The position numbers and the translations under genes are program-made. Shown piece after piece: positions 58,715 through 64,000 of a stretch of 64,000 nucleotides of DNA; the stretch's first letter is position 1, and each line of letters opens with the position of its first letter. The stretch spans positions 13,689 to 77,688 of the forward strand of contig NZ_DATBBJ010000033.1 in NCBI RefSeq assembly GCF_036271055.1, written 5' to 3'. The notes beneath the pieces were generated by a model that had not been told where the DNA came from, ran no database searches, and saw only the letters and a program-made list of their open reading frames with translations. Origin of the DNA: Scandinavium sp036271055 (GTDB lineage Bacteria; Pseudomonadota; Gammaproteobacteria; Enterobacterales; Enterobacteriaceae).

Positions 58715-61570
58715 TTACAGCGCGGCGATAACTGCCTGCTGTTCAATCAGCTTAGCTTTCGCTTCCGCGTAACCGTCGAGCTTCTCGCGCTCTTTAGCGA
58801 TGACCGCTTCCGGTGCGCGTGCCACGAAACCTTCGTTGGACAGTTTGCTTTCGATGCGGCCGATTTCGCCTTCGATTTTCGCCACTTCTTTCGCCAGACG
58901 TGCCAGCTCATCTTCTTTGTTGATGAGACCCGCCATTGGGATCAGTAGCTCTGCGCCGTCGATAATTTTGGTCACGGAAACCGGACCTTTATCATCGGCA
59001 GGCAGCACGGTGATGTTTTCCAGACGCGCCAGGGTTTGCAGGAAGCTACGGTTGTCATTCACACGACGCTCCGCATCTTTACTACAGCCGCGCAGCAAAA
59101 GCTCCAGCGGTTTGCCTGGGGAGATGTTCATTTCAGCACGAATGTTACGTACCGCGATGATCGCCTGCTTCAGCCATTCGGTGTCAGCCAGCGCGGCTTC
59201 ATCCACCTGAGCGGCATCGAACGCCGGGAATGGCTGCAACATGATGGTGTCGGCGGAAATACCGGCGATAACTTTCACGCGCTGCCAGATGGTTTCGGTG
59301 ATGAATGGAATGATCGGATGCGCGATACGCAGCAGACCTTCCAGCACCGTCACCAATGTGTGACGAGTGCCGCGCAGTTCTGCTTCTGAACCCCCGGTCA
59401 TGACGGGCTTAGTCAGTTCCAGATACCAGTCACAGAACTGGTTCCAGGTGAACTCGTACAGAATGCCCGCAGCAATATCGAAGCGGAAGTTGTCCAGCGC
59501 GTCACGATAAGCTTTGATAGTCTGGTTGAACTCGGCCAGGATCCAGCGATCGGCCAGCGACAGCGTCATTTCACCGCCATTGAAGCCACAATCCTGGTCT
59601 TCAGTGTTCATCAGCACAAAGCGGCTGGCATTCCACAGTTTGTTACAGAAGTTGCGGTAACCTTCCAGGCGTTTCATGTCCCAGTTGATGTCACGGCCAG
59701 TCGAGGCCAGTGCCGCCAGGGTGAAACGCAGGGCGTCGGTGCCGTGCGGCTCAATGCCGTCCGGGAATTGCTTCTCTGTGCGTTTGGCGATTTTCTCCGC
59801 CAGCTGCGGCTGCATCATGTTGCCGGTGCGTTTTTCCAGCAGGTCTGCCAGAGAAATGCCGTCGACCATATCCAGCGGGTCAATGACGTTGCCCTTGGAC
59901 TTGGACATCTTCTGGCCTTCGTCATCACGGATCAGACCGGTCATGTAGATGGTCTTGAACGGGATCTGCGGTTTGCCGTCTTCATCTTTGATGAAGTGCA
60001 TGGTCATCATGATCATGCGGGCGATCCAGAAGAAGATGATGTCGAAACCGGAGACCATTACGCTGGTTGGGTGGAACTGACGCAGCGCGTCGGTGTTTTC
60101 CGGCCAGCCGAGGGTGGAGAACGTCCACAGCGCGGAAGAGAACCAGGTGTCGAGCACGTCTTCGTCCTGGCGCAGTGCCACGTCTGCGCTCAGGTTGTTT
60201 TCCTGACGCACTTCATCTTCGGTGCGACCGACGTAGACGTTGCCTTCGTTATCGTACCACGCCGGGATGCGGTGGCCCCACCACAACTGGCGCGAGATAC
60301 ACCAGTCCTGAATGTCACGCATCCAGGAGAAATACATGTTTTCGTACTGCTTCGGCACGAACTGAATGTCGCCGTTCTCAACCGCTTCAACAGCCGGTTT
60401 CGCCAGCACATCGGCACGCACGTACCACTGGTCAGTCAGCATCGGTTCGATAACCACGCCGCCACGGTCGCCGTACGGCACGGTGAGATCGTGAGGTTTG
60501 ATTTCTTCGAGCAGGCCGAGCGCGTCGATAGCAGCAACCACGGCTTTACGCGCAGCAAAGCGTTCCAGCTTCTGGAATTCAGCCGGGATCTCTGCGGAGT
60601 AAGCGTCGGACTCTTCGCCTTTAGTATCGAACACCTGCGCGCTTTCGCGGATATCGCCGTCGAAGGTCAGAATGTTGATCATTGGCAGGGCGTGACGTTT
60701 CCCGACTTCGTAGTCGTTAAAGTCGTGCGCCGGGGTGATTTTCACGCAGCCGGTGCCTTTTTCCATGTCGGCGTGTTCATCGCCCACAATCGGAATACGA
60801 CGGTTCACCAGCGGCAGCACCAGGAACTTGCCAATCAAATCTTTATAACGTGGATCTTCCGGGTTAACGGCAACACCGGTATCGCCCAGCAGGGTTTCCG
60901 GACGGGTAGTCGCTACCACTAAGTAATCTTTGCCATCGGCGGTTTTTGCGCCGTCAGCCAGCGGATAGCGGATGTGCCACATTGAGCCTTTAGACTCGTG
61001 GTTTTCCACTTCCAGATCGGAAATCGCGGTGCGCAGTTTCGGGTCCCAGTTGACCAGACGCTTGCCACGGTAGATCAGATCTTCTTTGTACAGGCGGACG
61101 AAGACTTCTTTCACGGCATTGGAAAGACCTTCATCCATCGTGAAGCGCTCGCGCTCCCAGTCTACGGAGTTCCCGAGACGGCGCATCTGGCGGGTAATGG
61201 TGCCGCCGGATTCGGCTTTCCACTGCCAGATTTTGTCGATAAAGGCATCGCGACCGTAGTCGTGACGGGTTTTACCTTCTTCAGCGGCAATTTTACGTTC
61301 CACCACCATTTGGGTGGCGATACCCGCATGGTCAGTACCGGCCTGCCACAGGGTGTTTTTTCCCTGCATGCGCTGGTAGCGGATCATGGTATCCATGATG
61401 GTTTGCTGGAAGGCATGACCCATATGCAAACTGCCGGTGACGTTCGGCGGCGGGATCATGATGCAGAAGCTTTCCTGGCTTTCATCACCATTCGGTTTGA
61501 AATAGCCCTGCTTTTCCCAGTGCTCGTAAAGCGGCTGTTCGATATCTTGTGGGTTATATGTCTTTTCCAT
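58715..61570 (-). CDS. valS: Valyl-tRNA synthetase
   Basis: Class I synthetase of 951 residues. The HIGH-type motif is in PPNVTGSLHMGHAF (about residues 39-52), the editing CP1 domain is central (VVATTRPETLLGDTGVAV), and KMSKS is in GQKMSKSKGN (about 552-561). A C-terminal coiled coil (about 880-945) is typical of ValRS. Its ATG overlaps the holC stop by one base. Confidence 0.98.
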   Translation of the reverse strand: MEKTYNPQDIEQPLYEHWEKQGYFKPNGDESQESFCIMIPPPNVTGSLHMGHAFQQTIMDTMIRYQRMQGKNTLWQAGTDHAGIATQMVVERKIAAEEGKTRHDYGRDAFIDKIWQWKAESGGTITRQMRRLGNSVDWERERFTMDEGLSNAVKEVFVRLYKEDLIYRGKRLVNWDPKLRTAISDLEVENHESKGSMWHIRYPLADGAKTADGKDYLVVATTRPETLLGDTGVAVNPEDPRYKDLIGKFLVLPLVNRRIPIVGDEHADMEKGTGCVKITPAHDFNDYEVGKRHALPMINILTFDGDIRESAQVFDTKGEESDAYSAEIPAEFQKLERFAARKAVVAAIDALGLLEEIKPHDLTVPYGDRGGVVIEPMLTDQWYVRADVLAKPAVEAVENGDIQFVPKQYENMYFSWMRDIQDWCISRQLWWGHRIPAWYDNEGNVYVGRTEDEVRQENNLSADVALRQDEDVLDTWFSSALWTFSTLGWPENTDALRQFHPTSVMVSGFDIIFFWIARMIMMTMHFIKDEDGKPQIPFKTIYMTGLIRDDEGQKMSKSKGNVIDPLDMVDGISLADLLEKRTGNMMQPQLAEKIAKRTEKQFPDGIEPHGTDALRFTLAALASTGRDINWDMKRLEGYRNFCNKLWNASRFVLMNTEDQDCGFNGGEMTLSLADRWILAEFNQTIKAYRDALDNFRFDIAAGILYEFTWNQFCDWYLELTKPVMTGGSEAELRGTRHTLVTVLEGLLRIAHPIIPFITETIWQRVKVIAGISADTIMLQPFPAFDAAQVDEAALADTEWLKQAIIAVRNIRAEMNISPGKPLELLLRGCSKDAERRVNDNRSFLQTLARLENITVLPADDKGPVSVTKIIDGAELLIPMAGLINKEDELARLAKEVAKIEGEIGRIESKLSNEGFVARAPEAVIAKEREKLDGYAEAKAKLIEQQAVIAAL

Positions 61571-62013
61571 TATTTCCAGGTTGCCGTATTCAGGTTAAAA
61601 CCAGCCATGCGATACGCTTTGTAGCGGTCGCGCGCCAGTTGTTTTAAAGAATCTTCGTGAGGAACGAAGTCTATCACTTCTGTGAAAGCGGTGGCAAAAT
61701 CTGCAAAGCTCACACGCAGGCTTATCAAGATATCCCGCGGGCTGCTGTTGCGTTTTTGCGGCCAGGCGATTTCTACTGGTGCGCCGCCGCGCGGGCCTTC
61801 ACCCGACAGATTGTGCGGCACGAAGCTTTCCGGCGGGCGTGACCACAGCGCTTCATCCAGGCGAATGGCCTGCTTCTCGTCTTCACAGGCGATCAGAATG
61901 CGTTTTCCCGCGCGCCAACGATCCGCCGCCATTTCACACACCAGTTGCTCCACGGCGCTCAGGCCGTCGGCGGTGGTGTCATTGTCGAGCAAATAGAACG
62001 TCGCATTCTTCAT
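61570..62013 (-). CDS. holC: DNA polymerase III chi subunit
   Basis: A 147-residue clamp-loader accessory protein linking the replisome to single-strand binding protein. The sequence LLDNDTTADGLSAVEQLVCEMA and RGGAPVEIAWPQKRNSSPRDIL-like blocks match HolC. It is in an operon with valS (stop and start overlap) and 122 bp after pepA. Confidence 0.96.
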   Translation of the reverse strand: MKNATFYLLDNDTTADGLSAVEQLVCEMAADRWRAGKRILIACEDEKQAIRLDEALWSRPPESFVPHNLSGEGPRGGAPVEIAWPQKRNSSPRDILISLRVSFADFATAFTEVIDFVPHEDSLKQLARDRYKAYRMAGFNLNTATWK

Positions 62014-62047
62014 AATATGGGGCTTCTTGTTGTGTATTTAAACGTAT

Positions 62048-62124
62048 TGCCCGGTGGCGCTACGCTGACCGGGCCTACGGTTAAGCGCCTTTTGTAGGCC
62101 CGGCAAGCGTAGCGCCGCCGGGCA
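62048..62124. repeat. REP pair (BIME) between pepA and holC
   Basis: TGCCCGGTGGCGCTACGC...GGGCCTAC (62048-62078) and TGTAGGCCCGGC...GCGCCGCCGGGCA (62093-62124), in opposite orientation, in the pepA-holC gap of one strand. Confidence 0.88.
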
Positions 62125-62135
62125 ACAACGAACAC

Positions 62136-63647
62136 TTACTCTTCGCCGTTAAAGCCAGCGCGGTTCAACAGGAACTGAGACAGCAGGGCTACCGGACGAC
62201 CGGTTGCGCCTTTAGCTTTCCCGGAACGCCATGCAGTACCGGCGATGTCCAGGTGCGCCCAGTTATACTTACGGGCAAAGCGTGACAGGAAGCAGCCTGC
62301 GGTAATGGCACCGCCAGGACGACCGCCGATGTTGGCCATATCCGCAAAGTTGGTTTCCAGCTGTTCCTGATACTCATCACCCAGTGGCAGACGCCATGCG
62401 CGATCGCCAGCTTGTTCGGACGCGCCGATCAGCTCATGCGCCAGCGGGTTGTGGTTCGACATCAGGCCAGTGATGTGATGACCCAATGCAATCACGCACG
62501 CGCCGGTCAGTGTTGCCACGTCGATAACCGCTTCGGGTTCGAAGCGTTCCACGTAGGTCAGCACGTCGCACAGCACCAGACGCCCTTCGGCATCGGTGTT
62601 CAGCACTTCAACGGTCTGGCCGGACATGGTCGTCAGCACGTCGCCCGGACGATAAGCTCGCCCGCCAGGCATGTTTTCACAGCCAGCCAGAATACCCACC
62701 ACGTTCAGCGGCAATTGAAGTTCTGCAACCATCCGCATCACGCCATAGACTGCCGCCGCGCCGCACATATCGTACTTCATCTCGTCCATGCCTTCGGCAG
62801 GTTTGATCGAGATCCCGCCTGAGTCGAAGGTCAAACCTTTACCGACCAGCACAATCGGACGGGCATCTTCGGACGGATTGCCTTTGTATTCAATGACCGA
62901 CATCAGAGACTCGTTCTGTGAGCCGTTGCCGACAGCCAGATAAGAGTGCATGCCCAGCTCGCGCATCTGCTGTTCGCCGATGACGCGGGTGATAACGTTT
63001 TTGCTGTAGGCATCAGCCAGCTGGCGCGCCTGAGAGGCGAGATAAGCGGCGTTACAGATGTTCGGCGGCATATTGCCGAGATCTTTCGCGGCTTTGATGC
63101 CGGCTGCAATCGCCAGGCCGTGTTGGATCGCACGTTCGCCGCTGGTGAGTTCGCGACGGGTCGGCACGTTGAACACCATTTTACGCAGCGGGCGACGCGG
63201 CTCGCTTTTGTTGGTTTTCAACTGGTCGAAGCTGTACAGCGTCTCTTTCGCGGTCTCTACCGCCTGGCGTACTTTCCAGTAGTTGTTACGCCCTTTGACG
63301 TGCAGCTCGGTCAGGAAGCAAACCGCTTCCATCGAGCCGGTATCATTCAGCGTATTGATGGTTTTCTGGATAACTTGTTTATACTGACGCTCATCAAGCT
63401 CGCGTTCTTTGCCACAGCCAATCAGCAGAATGCGCTCGGAGAGCACGTTCGGCACGTGGTGCAGCAGCAGGGTCTGGCCTGGTTTGCCTTCCAGCTCACC
63501 ACGGCGCAGCAGCGCGCTGATATAGCCGTCGCTTATTTTATCGAGTTGTTCGGCTATCGGGGAGAGACGGCGTGGTTCAAAGACGCCAACAACGATACAG
63601 GCACTCCGTTGTTTCTCCGGGCTACCGCTTTTTACACTGAACTCCAT
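62136..63647 (-). CDS. pepA: Leucyl aminopeptidase PepA (Xer accessory, DNA-binding)
   Basis: M17 dinuclear zinc/manganese aminopeptidase of 503 residues. In E. coli it also binds DNA, helps Xer recombination at plasmid sites and represses carAB. The M17 signature NTDAEGRLVL (about residues 350-359) and the metal ligands in VGKGLTFDSGGISIKP (about 268-283) and KYDMCGAAAV are present. Divergent from lptF. Confidence 0.97.
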   Translation of the reverse strand: MEFSVKSGSPEKQRSACIVVGVFEPRRLSPIAEQLDKISDGYISALLRRGELEGKPGQTLLLHHVPNVLSERILLIGCGKERELDERQYKQVIQKTINTLNDTGSMEAVCFLTELHVKGRNNYWKVRQAVETAKETLYSFDQLKTNKSEPRRPLRKMVFNVPTRRELTSGERAIQHGLAIAAGIKAAKDLGNMPPNICNAAYLASQARQLADAYSKNVITRVIGEQQMRELGMHSYLAVGNGSQNESLMSVIEYKGNPSEDARPIVLVGKGLTFDSGGISIKPAEGMDEMKYDMCGAAAVYGVMRMVAELQLPLNVVGILAGCENMPGGRAYRPGDVLTTMSGQTVEVLNTDAEGRLVLCDVLTYVERFEPEAVIDVATLTGACVIALGHHITGLMSNHNPLAHELIGASEQAGDRAWRLPLGDEYQEQLETNFADMANIGGRPGGAITAGCFLSRFARKYNWAHLDIAGTAWRSGKAKGATGRPVALLSQFLLNRAGFNGEE

Positions 63648-63846
63648 GCACTACGCTCCTGAATCTTAAAGACAACGACGGCTGCTACGGATAGAATTGA
63701 AACCTTTCGTAACTCATGTCCGCTGTTGTGGTGACTTCGTGTTAATCTTACGTTACTACGGTTTCGACACGTCAAAAAATATCCTGAAGCGCGACACCGC
63801 CGGGTTTTTTAATCTTAGCGATGTTTTCGACGACTCAGGAGAATAA

Positions 63847-63864
63847 ATGACGTTTAAGCCATGA
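63847..63864 (+). CDS. Five-codon upstream reading frame before lptF
   Basis: ATG ACG TTT AAG CCA TGA (MTFKP) behind a good AGGAG site (about 63837-63841). Its TGA overlaps the ATG of the next small frame (ATGA). It could be a leader that loads ribosomes; there is no evidence beyond arrangement. Confidence 0.4.
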   Translation: MTFKP

Positions 63865-63917
63865 AACAAGCAATTTTCCAGCAAAGAGACGGGTTTTTAC
63901 GGGCGTATTTAAAGTGA
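63861..63917 (+). CDS. Eighteen-codon upstream reading frame overlapping lptF
   Basis: Predicted peptide MKQAIFQQRDGFLRAYLK. The ATG overlaps the stop of the preceding five-codon frame, and its TGA overlaps the lptF GTG (GTGA). No independent ribosome-binding site is obvious, so translation would depend on coupling. Could be a true small gene or a regulatory leader. Confidence 0.45.
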   Translation: MKQAIFQQRDGFLRAYLK

Positions 63918-64000
63918 TAATCATAAGATATCTGGTGCGGGAGACGCTCAAAAGCCAGCTGGCGATCCTTTTCATCTTACTTCTGATCTTTTTCTGTCAG
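63914..64000 (+). CDS. lptF: LPS export permease LptF (5' end, runs off the window)
   Basis: The visible 29 codons (MIIIRYLVRETLKSQLAILF and on) match the start of LptF, an inner-membrane subunit of the LptB2FG transporter that extracts lipopolysaccharide. The first membrane helix is seen. It starts with GTG at 63914, with no strong ribosome-binding site directly ahead, which makes coupling to the upstream frame plausible. Confidence 0.93.
   Translation, partial: MIIIRYLVRETLKSQLAILFILLLIFFCQ

Noticed and set aside
59744..60922. A 392-residue plus-strand open frame opposite valS
   Set aside because: The composition is that of an antisense frame and the opposite strand encodes an unmistakable valyl-tRNA synthetase.

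Overview
This is a chromosomal window from a member of the Enterobacteriaceae other than Escherichia coli. Almost every gene has a close E. coli/Salmonella counterpart, and about 40 kb is collinear with the E. coli K-12 stretch dcuA-aspA-groSL-efp-frd-psd-glyVXY-mutL-hfq-hflKC-purA-rnr-rlmB. The differences point to a relative such as Enterobacter, Lelliottia or Leclercia: a LuxR-type regulator beside the entericidin genes, miaE, an ATP-type dihydroxyacetone kinase, a family 20 hexosaminidase, and no ampC between blc and frdD. The genus is an inference. I see no prophage, insertion sequence, CRISPR array, or defence, toxin-delivery or biosynthetic island.

Layout. 1-5.5 kb: anaerobic C4-dicarboxylate metabolism (dcuA, aspA), fxsA and the heat-shock groESL operon. 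5.5-10.7 kb: yjeI/yjeJ, efp with its modification enzyme epmB, the entericidin pair with a regulator, gdx under a guanidine-II riboswitch, and blc. 10.7-21.5 kb: frdABCD, epmA, mscM, psd, rsgA, orn. 21.6-22.3 kb: three tRNA-Gly genes and a DnaA-box-rich non-coding stretch that matches the position and layout of datA. 22.3-39.4 kb: queG, nnr-tsaE-amiB-mutL-miaA-hfq-hflX-hflK-hflC, yjeT, purA, nsrR, rnr, rlmB. A palindromic MITE-like element lies between hflX and hflK. 39.4-43 kb: a synteny junction, with yjgR and a DHA kinase gene between two REP clusters. 43-64 kb: treC-treB-treR, mgtL-mgtA, a GH20 hexosaminidase, ridA, pyrL-pyrB-pyrI, yjgK, argI, rraB, miaE, yjgM, valS, holC, pepA and the start of lptF.

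Links between genes. EpmB and EpmA together beta-lysylate EF-P at Lys34. EF-P relieves stalling at proline codons, and the mgtL leader peptide upstream of mgtA keeps an acidic-proline start. MiaA makes i6A37 and MiaE hydroxylates its methylthiolated product. DcuA, AspA and FrdABCD form the fumarate/aspartate respiratory route. TreB imports trehalose as trehalose-6-phosphate, TreC hydrolyses it and TreR represses both.

The most interesting signals are non-coding or very small: the datA-like locus, the hflX/hflK palindrome, a chain of overlapping upstream ORFs leading into lptF, a diverged mgtL, and a pyrL leader with a changed transcript start. All are variations on known systems. I did not find a clearly new biological system.
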